A stretch of DNA of 64,000 nucleotides from an uncultured SAR116 cluster alpha proteobacterium (GTDB taxonomy: Bacteria > Pseudomonadota > Alphaproteobacteria > Puniceispirillales > Puniceispirillaceae), in assembly GCA_902622515.1 (NCBI GenBank), contig CACNQE010000010.1:1-64000 (forward strand). The letters run 5' to 3'. The translations under genes were made by a program, and so were the position numbers. Of the stretch, positions 1 to 9,487 are shown in pieces. Numbering within the stretch: position 1 is the first letter of the stretch; each line of letters begins with the position of its first letter. The notes beneath the pieces are model-generated. The model did no database searches and was not told where the DNA came from. It saw only the letters and a program-made list of their open reading frames with translations.

Positions 1-1
1 T

Positions 2-583
2 GGAAACGCAGCAATTGGAGGAAATCTTACTATCGGCACCCTTACTATAACCGGATTGACCAGTAACATAAACACAGATAACGCGACAATTGGAACTCTT
101 TACACAGATACTATAAAGTCTGCAGACGGTCAGATGAACCTTATCAGGAAAAAAGATGATGGAACAATATCTATCGGTGAAAATTCTATTGATATTGATA
201 ATACCAACGATGTGATCTCTTCAAGTGCTGGAACCTTAACCTTGGGTGACCATGATAACCATGTTACCAAAGTGAGAGGTATCTTGAGTATTCAGGACCC
301 AACAGAGCCGGACCATGCTGCTACCAGACGTTATGTCGACCAATCAGCAGCAATGGCGGCTGCCCTAGATACACGCAATCCAGAAAAAGGTAAGAACTTT
401 CATGTACAACTTGGAGGAGCAACAAAAAATCAGGAAAATGCGCTTGGATTGAATTTCGCAGGGTCAATGTTTTTAGTAAATGCACCAGGAGCTGATGGTG
501 CTCTTCCATTTAGTATATCAGCGGGTATTTCAAACTCCGCCAATCAGTATATGGGCAAACTTTCTGTTGGATTATCATGGTAA
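2..583 (+). CDS. Trimeric autotransporter adhesin, C-terminal end with YadA-like anchor (5' partial)
   Basis: The frame is open from the window edge, so only the last roughly 193 codons are visible. The first part is a low-complexity repeat rich in T, I, G, N and D, like the beta-roll stalk of trimeric autotransporters. After a neck (DPTEPDHAATRRYVDQ, then AAMAAAL) comes a segment of about 65 residues with alternating hydrophobic strands and glycines. It ends in GKLSVGLSW, with the terminal aromatic typical of outer-membrane beta-barrels. This matches the layout of the YadA anchor domain, which inserts as a trimer and exports the stalk. Function as a surface adhesin is inferred. The passenger and signal peptide lie outside the window. 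Confidence 0.78.
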   Translation, partial: GNAAIGGNLTIGTLTITGLTSNINTDNATIGTLYTDTIKSADGQMNLIRKKDDGTISIGENSIDIDNTNDVISSSAGTLTLGDHDNHVTKVRGILSIQDPTEPDHAATRRYVDQSAAMAAALDTRNPEKGKNFHVQLGGATKNQENALGLNFAGSMFLVNAPGADGALPFSISAGISNSANQYMGKLSVGLSW

Positions 584-589
584 ATTCAG

Positions 590-955
590 TCAACAACTGA
601 ATTTTGACGCAAGAGCATCAGTAAATAAACCATCAGCAGCACGCTCAAAAAACTCCGGATATTTTGTTGCATACGAAACAAAAAGCGCTTTTAGTTCCGA
701 AGTAGTTATACCTTTTGGTACGCAAATTGAAATAAAATCTGAAAGATGTCCCGAATAGACACTGTCTGTTACACCTGCAAGGTAACCCTGGCAAATCCCA
801 TCTTCTGCTGGTAGATTGCTTTGGCAATAAGTGAGTAACGATTTACTAGTTAGAAAGTAAGTGTTCTCTTCGGCTCTTATCAAATTATTTCCACCTAAAA
901 CAAATATTTGTGCTAATAATAAAATTCTAACAAATTCAAGATAGTTTTTTTTCAT
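590..955 (-). CDS. Secreted Rap1a/Tai-like protein
   Basis: This is a 121-residue protein with an N-terminal signal peptide (hydrophobic stretch about residues 8-26, then RAEE). The mature part has the Rap1a/Tai layout: an early Cys in SLLTYCQS, then CQGYLAGVTDSV, a third Cys before PKGITTSEL, and a final Cys at the C-terminus. Rap1a/Tai proteins are periplasmic immunity proteins against type VI amidase effectors, but many alphaproteobacterial homologues have no partner and unknown function. No T6SS amidase is visible here. It converges on the autotransporter gene with 6 bp between stops. The family call is firm; an immunity role is not. Confidence 0.75.
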   Translation of the reverse strand: MKKNYLEFVRILLLAQIFVLGGNNLIRAEENTYFLTSKSLLTYCQSNLPAEDGICQGYLAGVTDSVYSGHLSDFISICVPKGITTSELKALFVSYATKYPEFFERAADGLFTDALASKFSC

Positions 956-1058
956 GTCTTAAAGTTCCTTAGATTAAGATAAACACGGTACTTTCTTAAT
1001 AATCATAATAATATTGTCCATTTATGTCTTGAGTTTAACTAATGTTTTTTTGCCTTTT

Positions 1059-2573
1059 TTATTTACTAGTCCCTAATTGTTTAAGAAAAAGCCTTGCTGC
1101 AGGGCTAAAATCATCATAATATTTAGGGTTTTCAAGTTCTTTTGCTTTTTGTTTTCCTAGTTCCACACCCCATTGGTCAAAGCTATTGATATCCCATAGA
1201 AAACCGCTTGCAATTGTAACGTGTTCGTATAGGGCTAGTAGTCCCCCAAGATTATAAGGGTCTGAGTTACCCCAGCTAATTATGGTTGAAACGTTTCCCC
1301 CTCGAAAGTTTCTGTGAGGCTCCTGGAAGTTTTCCTGTCCAATCGCCAGTGCTTCTGCCTGCGCCAAGGCATTAAAAATAAGTGTTTTATGGCTTTCTTT
1401 CCAACCTTCGGGTAGATAACACTCAGTAGCGTTTCTAGGGATTAAAATATCTAAACTTTGTTTTTCTAGTCCTTGGTGAAGATATTGAAAAAAGCTGTGC
1501 TGTGCGTTTGTTCCAGGCTCACCCCAAATTAGTGGAGATGCCGGAACCTGTAATGTTTTATTATTTATATCAACAGCCTTGCCATTACTCTCCATTTCCA
1601 GCTGTTGTGCCCAAGCAGGAAGCATTGAAAGACGTTGGTCATAAGGCATAATGCCATGCATGGGAATATTTAGGAAATTTCGATTCCAGATCCTTAATAG
1701 TGCCAATATTAGAGGAATATTATTACGAATAGATGTATTAAAAACGTGCTCATCGATTTCTGCAGCACCCTCTAAAAATGAAATAAAATTTTCATTCCCA
1801 ATAGCTATCATAATTGGCAAGCCTACAGCAGACCAAAGAGAGTATCTGCCTCCAATGCCATCAGAAAAATCAAATACTTTATCTTTTGATATACCCCAAT
1901 TCATAGCTTTTGGCGGTGCAGCTGTAATTGCCGCCATTTGATTGGATGGGTTAATATTTGCTCGCTTTAACCAGCTCTTAGCTAGTGAAGCATTTTGTAA
2001 TGTTTCCGCTGTTGTGAATGTTTTAGAAGTGACCAGAAAAAAAGTTTTCTTAGGGTCGCAATCCAATAAATTATCATTTAAGTCAGCTGGGTCAACATTT
2101 GATACAAATCTGATATTTTGATTTCCTTGAAATGGTTTTAAAGCGCTTGTAACCATTGAAGGTCCAAGGTCTGAGCCACCAATACCTATATTCACAATCG
2201 TATGGATGTTTTTATTTGAGCGGACCTGCTCACAAAACGAAGTAAGCTTTTGCCATTCTGTAGATTTGTAGCGTTCTTTTTGGCGCAATTTTGTGTGAAG
2301 TACCGGTCTATTTTCCGTTTTATTAATTGGTTCACCGTTTGCAAGTTTAGAGAACTTTACTTCAATTCCTGAAGCCTCTGCAAGTTTGATTAGATTATCA
2401 AAGATTTTTGGTGTGATGAATTGACGGGTTATATCTACCCATAAAGGGTCCAATGAAAAACAAAAATCATTCACTCGATTTTTTTGATTCATCAAATCGT
2501 TTAGAGATACAGAACTAATTTCCTTAGCTTCTTTAATAAGTATTTTGAAATATGGATTATCGGTAAGCTGCAT
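1059..2573 (-). CDS. pgi: Glucose-6-phosphate isomerase
   Basis: This enzyme interconverts glucose-6-phosphate and fructose-6-phosphate in the cytoplasm. The 504-residue product carries the SIS-fold phosphosugar signature IGIGGSDLG (129-137), GGRYSLWSAVGLP (about 241-253), QQLEMESNGK with the catalytic Glu about 328, and the EPGTNAQHSFFQ block with catalytic His359. LGKQKA near the C-terminus supplies the catalytic Lys. It is slightly shorter than the roughly 550-residue enterobacterial form. It is the last gene of the zwf-pgl-edd-eda-pgi operon, starting 4 bp after eda. In that setting it can recycle fructose-6-phosphate into the Entner-Doudoroff route. Confidence 0.97.
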   Translation of the reverse strand: MQLTDNPYFKILIKEAKEISSVSLNDLMNQKNRVNDFCFSLDPLWVDITRQFITPKIFDNLIKLAEASGIEVKFSKLANGEPINKTENRPVLHTKLRQKERYKSTEWQKLTSFCEQVRSNKNIHTIVNIGIGGSDLGPSMVTSALKPFQGNQNIRFVSNVDPADLNDNLLDCDPKKTFFLVTSKTFTTAETLQNASLAKSWLKRANINPSNQMAAITAAPPKAMNWGISKDKVFDFSDGIGGRYSLWSAVGLPIMIAIGNENFISFLEGAAEIDEHVFNTSIRNNIPLILALLRIWNRNFLNIPMHGIMPYDQRLSMLPAWAQQLEMESNGKAVDINNKTLQVPASPLIWGEPGTNAQHSFFQYLHQGLEKQSLDILIPRNATECYLPEGWKESHKTLIFNALAQAEALAIGQENFQEPHRNFRGGNVSTIISWGNSDPYNLGGLLALYEHVTIASGFLWDINSFDQWGVELGKQKAKELENPKYYDDFSPAARLFLKQLGTSK

Positions 2574-2577
2574 ATTA

Positions 2578-3201
2578 TTAATTAACTAATTTAGTTGCCT
2601 GTTTTGCTCGGGCGGTTATTTCTGAGAAGTTTTGATCATTTATATCTTTTGCAGGTGCTATCCAACTTCCACCCACACAACTCACATTTACTAACGATAG
2701 CCATTCTGAGGCTGTCTCATAAGATATGCCTCCAGTCGGGCAAAATTTCAAATTTGGTAGTGGACTAACCAGTGATTTTATGAATGGTATTCCACCGGCT
2801 GCAGATGCTGGAAAAAATTTTATTTCTGAAAACCCTGCCTCACTTAATGTCAGCATTTCGTAGACTGTGCTGGCGCCAGGTAATAAAGATATATTACATT
2901 CATCACAGGCATCAATAATGGAAGACGTAGTTCCAGGGCTAACACAAAATTTGGCGCCAGAATTTTTAGCTTGAGTAGCATTTTCTTTGGTAAGAATGGT
3001 GCCAGCTCCAACATAAATTTCAGGTAAATGTTTTGCCAATTGTTCTATAGCATTAAGTGCTGCTGATGTTCGTAAAGTAATTTCAATTGTTTTTATTCCT
3101 CCAGTTAATAATGCCTCGCCTAATGGAATTGCGTGATTAGCCTGTTCTATTACAATTACAGGCATAACTGGACCTAATGATAAAATTTTTGAAATATTCA
3201 T
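2578..3201 (-). CDS. eda: 2-dehydro-3-deoxy-phosphogluconate (KDPG) aldolase
   Basis: KDPG aldolase splits 2-keto-3-deoxy-6-phosphogluconate into pyruvate and glyceraldehyde-3-phosphate, the final Entner-Doudoroff step. The 207-residue class I aldolase shows GGIKTIEITLRT with the catalytic Glu40, the GAGTIL and SPGTTS phosphate and pyruvate-binding strands, and EIKFFPA with the Schiff-base Lys128. PTGGI near the C-terminus is also conserved. Its ATG overlaps the edd stop by 4 bp, so the two are translationally coupled. Confidence 0.97.
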   Translation of the reverse strand: MNISKILSLGPVMPVIVIEQANHAIPLGEALLTGGIKTIEITLRTSAALNAIEQLAKHLPEIYVGAGTILTKENATQAKNSGAKFCVSPGTTSSIIDACDECNISLLPGASTVYEMLTLSEAGFSEIKFFPASAAGGIPFIKSLVSPLPNLKFCPTGGISYETASEWLSLVNVSCVGGSWIAPAKDINDQNFSEITARAKQATKLVN

Positions 3202-5024
3202 TTATTCTGTCCTAAATTAATACTAATTCCACCACCAGCTTCGGCATTAGCGGATTGGCTTCTCATCTGTGCAAAAAGCGATCTTCCAAAACTGTTTGGA
3301 TTGTCCTTGGAGGCAATTGAGAACGGAGCTCTGCTTGAAATTTCTTCTTTAACCTCAAGCTTTCCTGAATTTGCATCTACATTAATAATGTCACCATTTT
3401 TAATACGACCAATATTACCACCATTGACCGCTTCAGGAAATACATGAATTGCAGCAGGAATTTTTCCTGATGCTCCTGACATTCTTCCGTCTGTAACAAG
3501 AGCAACCTTAAATCCCTTGTCTTGTAGGTTAGCAAGTATTGGCGTAAGACTATGTAATTCAGGCATTCCATTAGCTTGCGGACCCTGCGCAAGAACAACT
3601 ACTACAACATCTTTGTTTAGCTCGCCATTATTGTAGGCAATTTTTACATCTGCTTCGTTTGAAAAAACCTGAGCTGGAGCAGTTATCACCCTATTATTTT
3701 CAGAAACGGCTGATATTTTTATAACTGCTTTACCAAGGTTGCCTGATAACATTTTTAATCCGCCATTAGGCTGATGTGGTTTATTTATCGGTCTCAAAAT
3801 ACTTAAATCAGAAGAATTCAGGGGGGCAGCGCGCCACTCAAGTTTACCATCTTTGAGAATAGGTTCAGATGCATAATCTTTAATAGTTTTCCCCCAGACA
3901 GATGCAGCGCTGCCATCAAGTAGTCCATTTTCAAGTAATTCCCTTATGACAAAACTTAATCCTCCAGCAGCATGAAATTGGTTAACATCAGCGCTTCCAT
4001 TAGGATATATACGAGTTAATAATGGGATAATATTAGATAAGTCAGAAAAATCTTCCCAGGTTATTTTAATACCAGCTGCAGCGGCCATTGCTGGCAAATG
4101 CAGAGTATGATTTGTAGATCCTCCAGTGGCGTGAAGACCAATAATAGCATTAACAAAGCTTCGCTCATCCAATATTTTTCCAATTGGACGATAGTCATTA
4201 GATTTTCTGTTAATAAGGACAGCCTGTTCAGTTGATGCCACAGTTAAGGCATGTCGAATATCGCTATGTGGGTGAAGAAAGGCAGCACCTGGTAGATGCA
4301 GACCCATAATCTCCATTAACATCTGGTTTGAATTTGCTGTGCCATAAAATGTACAGGTTCCTGCTCCATGATAAGCACTAGATTCAGCTTTTAGTAGAGC
4401 ATCCCTGTCTACTTCACCTTTAGCAAAAGCTTTTCTTACAGCTGCTTTTTCATCATTGGGGAGTCCTGAACTCATTGGTCCTGCGGGTACAAAAACACAG
4501 GGCAAATGACCAAAAGATAAGGCGCCAATAACCAAACCCGGCACAATTTTATCACAAACCCCTAGACATAAAGCAGCATCGTAAACCCCGTGGCTTAAGC
4601 TAACAGCAGTAGACATCGCAATTACGTCTCTTGAAAGTAATGAAAGTTCCATACCAGGGCGTCCTTGGGTTATCCCATCACACATGGCTGGTACACCACC
4701 AGCAACTTGTGCCGTTGCTTCAACTGTTCTTGCGGCAGCTTTTATTATGGCTGGAAATGTCTCAAATGGCTGATGAGCTGAAAGCATATCATTATAAGAG
4801 GTGACAATTCCAATATTGGGCTTATTGCTGGTAAGAAAATCTTTTTGGTCAACACCTGCAGCAGCACCAGCGTGAGCAATGTTTGAGCAAGACACAACGG
4901 CTCTATCTTGGTCTTTGTTCTTATCCATTTCATCAATAGCAGCCAGATAGGTGGTTCTGCTATTTTTGCTTCTTAATTTAATACGCTCTAATACCTCTAA
5001 TATCTTTGGATGTAAGTCTGACAT
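3198..5024 (-). CDS. edd: 6-phosphogluconate dehydratase
   Basis: Edd dehydrates 6-phosphogluconate to KDPG. The 608-residue product has the IlvD/Edd family layout: [16 protein letters not shown] near residues 70-90, the conserved [19 protein letters not shown] block (a cluster-ligand cysteine region), [14 protein letters not shown], and the glycine-rich [10 protein letters not shown] in the C-terminal beta-barrel domain. Length matches canonical Edd rather than the shorter dihydroxyacid dehydratase IlvD. It starts 2 bp after pgl and overlaps eda by 4 bp. Neighbouring zwf, pgl and eda settle the substrate. Confidence 0.97.
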   Translation of the reverse strand: MSDLHPKILEVLERIKLRSKNSRTTYLAAIDEMDKNKDQDRAVVSCSNIAHAGAAAGVDQKDFLTSNKPNIGIVTSYNDMLSAHQPFETFPAIIKAAARTVEATAQVAGGVPAMCDGITQGRPGMELSLLSRDVIAMSTAVSLSHGVYDAALCLGVCDKIVPGLVIGALSFGHLPCVFVPAGPMSSGLPNDEKAAVRKAFAKGEVDRDALLKAESSAYHGAGTCTFYGTANSNQMLMEIMGLHLPGAAFLHPHSDIRHALTVASTEQAVLINRKSNDYRPIGKILDERSFVNAIIGLHATGGSTNHTLHLPAMAAAAGIKITWEDFSDLSNIIPLLTRIYPNGSADVNQFHAAGGLSFVIRELLENGLLDGSAASVWGKTIKDYASEPILKDGKLEWRAAPLNSSDLSILRPINKPHQPNGGLKMLSGNLGKAVIKISAVSENNRVITAPAQVFSNEADVKIAYNNGELNKDVVVVVLAQGPQANGMPELHSLTPILANLQDKGFKVALVTDGRMSGASGKIPAAIHVFPEAVNGGNIGRIKNGDIINVDANSGKLEVKEEISSRAPFSIASKDNPNSFGRSLFAQMRSQSANAEAGGGISINLGQNK

Positions 5025-5026
5025 TT

Positions 5027-5674
5027 TTACAAACTTTCTATTTCGATTGGTACATGGGTTTGTTTTAATAAATGGTAAATAGGAAGCATTTTATCTTTTT
5101 CTGCTGATTTCAGAACTGCTTGTTTCTCTTTTCCATTTGCCAACAGTATTATCCGTTTACTCTTCAAAATGAGGCTTAAATTCATTGAAATCCTGGGTAA
5201 TTTTGGGTTTCCAAGCGCCGGCGTAGTTATAATTGAAGGTTCTGCTGAAACTTCAAATTCCAAATTATTTTTGGGAGAATTCTTTGTTTGTGCAAGCATT
5301 TCAGGAAATAATGAGGCAAAATGACCGTCGTTACCCATTCCCAATAGCATAACGGTAAATATATCGGGCATAAGGTTTCTTGACATTAAATCAGTTGAAA
5401 GGGGGGTAAAAATAGATTTCTTTGCTTTATTTTTGAGCAGGTGAGTTTTCAGAAGCTTCTGATTGCTAAATTCAGATTGTGGTTTAATTAATCTATCATC
5501 TACTAGAAAAATTTTAACAAAATGCCAGTCAATCTTAATTGAATTTAAATATTCAAAAATTTTTATTGGGCTTGAGCCACCGCACACTACCAAAGATGCA
5601 GAGCCATACTCTGATATCTCAGATTGCAGAGTTTTGCCAATCGATTGGGCAATGGATTGAGCCCTCAATGTCAT
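5027..5674 (-). CDS. pgl: 6-phosphogluconolactonase
   Basis: Pgl hydrolyses 6-phosphoglucono-delta-lactone to 6-phosphogluconate. The 215-residue product belongs to the DevB/SOL type: GGSSPIKIFEYL near the N-terminus, WHFVKIFLVDDR, and LLGMGNDGHFASLFP, the diagnostic glucosamine-6-phosphate-isomerase-like motif. It is a little short for the family (about 230-240). The start codon overlaps the zwf stop as ATGA, supporting this start and translational coupling. Confidence 0.94.
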   Translation of the reverse strand: MTLRAQSIAQSIGKTLQSEISEYGSASLVVCGGSSPIKIFEYLNSIKIDWHFVKIFLVDDRLIKPQSEFSNQKLLKTHLLKNKAKKSIFTPLSTDLMSRNLMPDIFTVMLLGMGNDGHFASLFPEMLAQTKNSPKNNLEFEVSAEPSIITTPALGNPKLPRISMNLSLILKSKRIILLANGKEKQAVLKSAEKDKMLPIYHLLKQTHVPIEIESL

Positions 5675-7128
5675 TCTTTTTGTTCCAATATTGGGTCAAA
5701 CCAATACCTTCCTTCTTTTATAAGTATTTTATCCTCAGGTCCCATTGAGTCAGCAGAATATATTTCAGGGCTTTTTTTGCGAACCTTTTCAATTACTGGG
5801 TCGATATAATCCCATGCTGCTAAAACCTCGTCGGAACGCATGAATAAAGTTTGATTTCCGCGTGCAATATCCATAAGAAGTCGTTCATAAGCATCAGGCA
5901 ATCGTTCTGCAAAGGTTTCATCAAAGGAAAGATTTAACTCTGAGGGAAATAATCTCATCCCTCCGGGTCCTGGTTTTTTTGATGTTAGATGTAATCTTAA
6001 TCCCTCGTGAGGTTGCACGCGTATTACAAGTCGATTAGGAAACTCATCATTTGCATTTTCTCCCTGTTCAGAAAAAATATCATGTGGTCGATTTTTAAAA
6101 GTAATTACAATTTCACTTGCACGCAAACCTAACTTTTTTCCTGTACGTATGTAAAAGGGCACACCAGCCCAACGCCAATTATCTATATTTACTCTCATTG
6201 CAACATATGTTTCCGTGTTGCTCTGAGCATTTAATTCTTGTGTGTAATTTTCATATTGACCAATTTGTATTTCATCATCCTCTATTTTTCGAAGCGCTTG
6301 CAGAACTCTCAATTTTTCATTTCTGACTTGGTCGGCGTTAAAACGGGAAGGCGGTTCCATTGCTACAAGACATAATAATTGTAACATATGGTTTTGAACC
6401 ATATCACGCAAAGCACCATAAGAATCATAATAAGAAGCGCGTTGTTCTACCCCAACTGTTTCCGCGGTAGTTATTTGTACATGTTCTATGTAGCGATTGT
6501 TCCATTGGGACTCAAAAATAACATTCGCGAATCTTAAAGCCATAAGATTTTGGACTGTTTCTTTGCCTAAATAATGGTCTATTCGATATATTTGCCCCTC
6601 ATCAAATACGTTTAGAATTTCTTGATTTAAAGCAAGTGCAGACTTTTTATCATGGCCAAATGGTTTCTCTACCACCACTCGACTTTGTGGTAGAACCAAT
6701 TTATTCTTTTTGAGAAGAAGACAGCTCGTACCAAATAATTTGGGGGCTACCGCAAGATAGAATACACATGGTCTTTCCTTGGAGAGTTTAGGCCTGAGAG
6801 TATTATATAGGTTATCGGCTCCAATTTCGTTGATGATATCTAATTCTAATATCTGGATGAGTTCAAGAAAACTCTCCCAGCTCGCAGCATTCGCAAACTG
6901 ACTTTTTAGAGCTTCTTCACAAAAAGGGCGTAATTTATCTGCAAATTCCTTTTTTGTTAAAACGTTTCTCATACATGATATTAATCGAAAGTTGTGTGTT
7001 ATTTGACCATTTAAAAATCGCCAAAAAAGAGCTGGAAAAATCTTTCGAATAGATAGGTCACCGCTACCACCAAATATTATGAAGTCACTATCATGTGTAA
7101 TGGCAGATTCTGGTAACGCTTGATTCAT
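5671..7128 (-). CDS. zwf: Glucose-6-phosphate 1-dehydrogenase
   Basis: Zwf oxidises glucose-6-phosphate to the lactone with NAD(P)+, feeding the Entner-Doudoroff pathway. The 485-residue product has the Rossmann dinucleotide motif GGSGDLS (20-26), VEKPFG (153-158) and the active-site signature RIDHYLGKE (182-190), followed by the long C-terminal G6PD domain. It is the promoter-proximal gene of a five-gene operon. The 283 bp upstream, before the decayed permease, presumably hold the operon promoter; I could not assign a specific box. Confidence 0.97.
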   Translation of the reverse strand: MNQALPESAITHDSDFIIFGGSGDLSIRKIFPALFWRFLNGQITHNFRLISCMRNVLTKKEFADKLRPFCEEALKSQFANAASWESFLELIQILELDIINEIGADNLYNTLRPKLSKERPCVFYLAVAPKLFGTSCLLLKKNKLVLPQSRVVVEKPFGHDKKSALALNQEILNVFDEGQIYRIDHYLGKETVQNLMALRFANVIFESQWNNRYIEHVQITTAETVGVEQRASYYDSYGALRDMVQNHMLQLLCLVAMEPPSRFNADQVRNEKLRVLQALRKIEDDEIQIGQYENYTQELNAQSNTETYVAMRVNIDNWRWAGVPFYIRTGKKLGLRASEIVITFKNRPHDIFSEQGENANDEFPNRLVIRVQPHEGLRLHLTSKKPGPGGMRLFPSELNLSFDETFAERLPDAYERLLMDIARGNQTLFMRSDEVLAAWDYIDPVIEKVRKKSPEIYSADSMGPEDKILIKEGRYWFDPILEQKE

Positions 7129-7411
7129 ACTTATAAGCTTTCACAATTTTTTGGCAAAATATAGGCTAAAATGCTTGATATTTCTAGTACTATACAAGGA
7201 TGAAGGAACAAAAATACCAACAGTTATTTCCTTTTGTTACAATAAACAAAATTAATTTCACACCTGTATCAAATCAATATTCTAGATTTTTTCCTCTTTA
7301 TTATCATTTAAAAATAGGAACTTAACAATTTCCAATAAAAAGATATTACTCAAAAGAGAAGTTGTGATTTAAGTCAATTTCTATTAAATCCATTTTTGAA
7401 AGTCATAATTT

Positions 7412-8303
7412 ATTGTCTCTCTCACCTACGTTGCGAGTATTGCTAAAGGCATTTTCTTTGCAAGTTTCTCAGCATGTCTTGGTGGCACTACCTTTGTGTT
7501 CACACGCATGATCATGCCGCAAACTGATGCGGCGACATTAAGTTTTTTACGCTACGGTATTGTTGGAATTATTCTCTTTTTCTTTTGTGCAAGAAGTATG
7601 CTGAGCATTTGACCTTCGAGAAATGACCTAATTGGAATTATGTTCATAGGACTTGGCATGTTTGCTATTTTACCGTTTTTCATGGCATACGGATTGAGTT
7701 ACACCACAGCATCTAGAGCCGGCTTATTATACGCAATAATGCCGCTTGCAACGACTACTATTGCCTCATTTTTTAGAGTTGAACAAGCAAATCTTATGAA
7801 AGTCTTTTTCGTTTTTTTTGGCCATGATAGGGATAGCCGTAGCAATGAGTACATAACTAACACCAGATAACTTGATCTTATTAAAAGGGGATTTGATGGT
7901 TATGGTAGGCGTCTTGGGGGCAGCTGTATTTACAGTGTTTTCTGGTAGCTATATGGAAAAATATGGTAATTTGCCAGTTATGGTTTTATCAGCTGTATCT
8001 GGTGTTTCAATTACCTTTATATTATCGTTATTTTTTGGCGAGCCCTTTTATGGCTCATTATCATTTGATGGGTTTGGATGGTTTGCTATATTTATGCTAG
8101 CAGTTCCAGGAGGTGCGTTGATGATGTACTCCTGGGTACGTGCTTTATTGATCATGACGCCCACGCAAGGTGCCGTTGCATTAGGATTTAATCCTCTAAC
8201 AGCTATGTTTTTAGGTTTTTTATTAATTGGAGAGGAGATAACAATAAGGTTTCTAGCCGGATTTATAATGGTAGTTAGTGCTGTAGTACTCACTAATATT
8301 TAA
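7412..8303 (+). pseudogene. Decayed DMT/EamA-family permease
   Basis: Reading across frames gives a two-repeat drug/metabolite-transporter permease of about 295 residues with at least three lesions. The N-terminal part is readable from about 7412 (KGIFFASFSACLGGTTFVF) without a clear ATG, and is cut by an in-frame TGA at 7610-7612. Reading continues in the same frame from 7613 to about 7810, where a +1 shift occurs in the T-rich run near 7806-7820. In the new frame an in-frame TAA sits at about 7856-7858, after AMIGIAVAMST. The rest (TPDNLILLKGDLM onward to 8303) encodes an intact C-terminal EamA half. Several separate lesions favour true decay over one sequencing error. The substrate is unknown. 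Confidence 0.85.
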
Positions 8304-8474
8304 TTTTTACAGGTTAAAAACTTAAAACAAACAGAAAAATATTTCTTTTTAATAGCTAAAGGCACTAAGTCAAAAAAGGTTTTATAAGTGGACTAGATTT
8401 ATGGTAACGGGCAAATTAAACTGACACTGTAAAAAATTATTATTCAATTTACTCTTAGGGGAGACAATACCAAA

Positions 8475-9461
8475 ATGGCTTTGCAAAAAATTTGGAAATT
8501 AAAGGGTTTTGGAGGTTCTGACAAACTTGAATTATCACAAGCTGAGATTCCAAACGCATCTGAAGATCAGGTAATCATAAAAAATGAAGCAATAGGACTT
8601 AATTATTTAGATATTTATTTTCGGACTGCATTATATCCATGGCCAAATCAGGAAGAAATCAAAATACTAGGCTCAGAGGCCGCAGGTACGGTGACCGAAA
8701 TTGGTGTCGGTGTGAAACATCTCAAAGTGGGCGACAGAGTTGTTTATGTTGTGCCCGTGGGTGCTTATGCTGAATATGTAAGTGTTCACTCAAAGCATGT
8801 TGCAAAAATTCCAGACCCTGTCTCATTTGATACAGCGGCGGCAAGTTTACTAAAGGGAATTACAGCGTATTATCTTTTGCATGATACGTTCTCTTTGAAA
8901 TCTGGGCAGACTGCACTTGTTCATGCTGCAGCAGGGGGTGTTGGCCAACTTTTGGGGCAGTGGGGCTCTGAGATTGGTGCAATAATGATTGGCACAGCTG
9001 GTGGAAAAGATAAATGCAAGACTGCTAGTGCAGCAAAATATGACCATGTGATAGATTATAATGCGCAGGATTTTGTAGCGGAGGTAATGCGGATTACAAA
9101 TAATCAAAAAGTTCATGTTGCTTATGACAGTGTAGCAAAGTCAGTTTTCCCGGGCACAATGGATTGTATTAAACCGCGGGGTTTATGGGTTGTTTTTGGG
9201 CAGGCTTCAGGACCAATTACAGATTTTAATATTGGTATGTTGGCGCCAAAAGGTTCTCTATTTGTAACTAGGCCAGCACTATTTAACCACATCGCAACTC
9301 AAGAGGAATTTATAAAAGCCTCTGATGCATTATTCAGTAGGATAGCTGATGGTAGATTAGTAACTGGTGTTCATGGTGAAATGTCTTTCGATGAAATCCC
9401 AAAAGCGCATGATATGTTAGAAAGTCGTCAAACAACAGGTTCAGTTATTTTCAAATTTTAA
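8475..9461 (+). CDS. Zinc-free NADPH:quinone oxidoreductase (zeta-crystallin-like)
   Basis: The 328-residue product is a medium-chain dehydrogenase/reductase of the quinone oxidoreductase type, reducing quinones or enones with NADPH in the cytoplasm. It has an N-terminal GroES-like fold (GLNYLDIYFRTALYP, then GSEAAGTVTEIG) and a Rossmann domain with the nucleotide motif HAAAGGVGQLLGQW. Zinc-binding cysteines are absent, as expected for QOR. A strong GGGGAGA ribosome site precedes the ATG. A GST and a cyclase-family gene follow on the same strand, so these may form one detoxification or catabolic operon. The physiological substrate is not evident. Confidence 0.9.
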   Translation: MALQKIWKLKGFGGSDKLELSQAEIPNASEDQVIIKNEAIGLNYLDIYFRTALYPWPNQEEIKILGSEAAGTVTEIGVGVKHLKVGDRVVYVVPVGAYAEYVSVHSKHVAKIPDPVSFDTAAASLLKGITAYYLLHDTFSLKSGQTALVHAAAGGVGQLLGQWGSEIGAIMIGTAGGKDKCKTASAAKYDHVIDYNAQDFVAEVMRITNNQKVHVAYDSVAKSVFPGTMDCIKPRGLWVVFGQASGPITDFNIGMLAPKGSLFVTRPALFNHIATQEEFIKASDALFSRIADGRLVTGVHGEMSFDEIPKAHDMLESRQTTGSVIFKF

Positions 9462-9487
9462 TTCATGCAGATAGAAGAGAGTTTCAG

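Noticed and set aside
480-758. 92-residue plus-strand frame overlapping two genes
   Set aside because: It overlaps the autotransporter end and, antisense, the Rap1a-like gene, and has no recognisable domain; it is a shadow frame.
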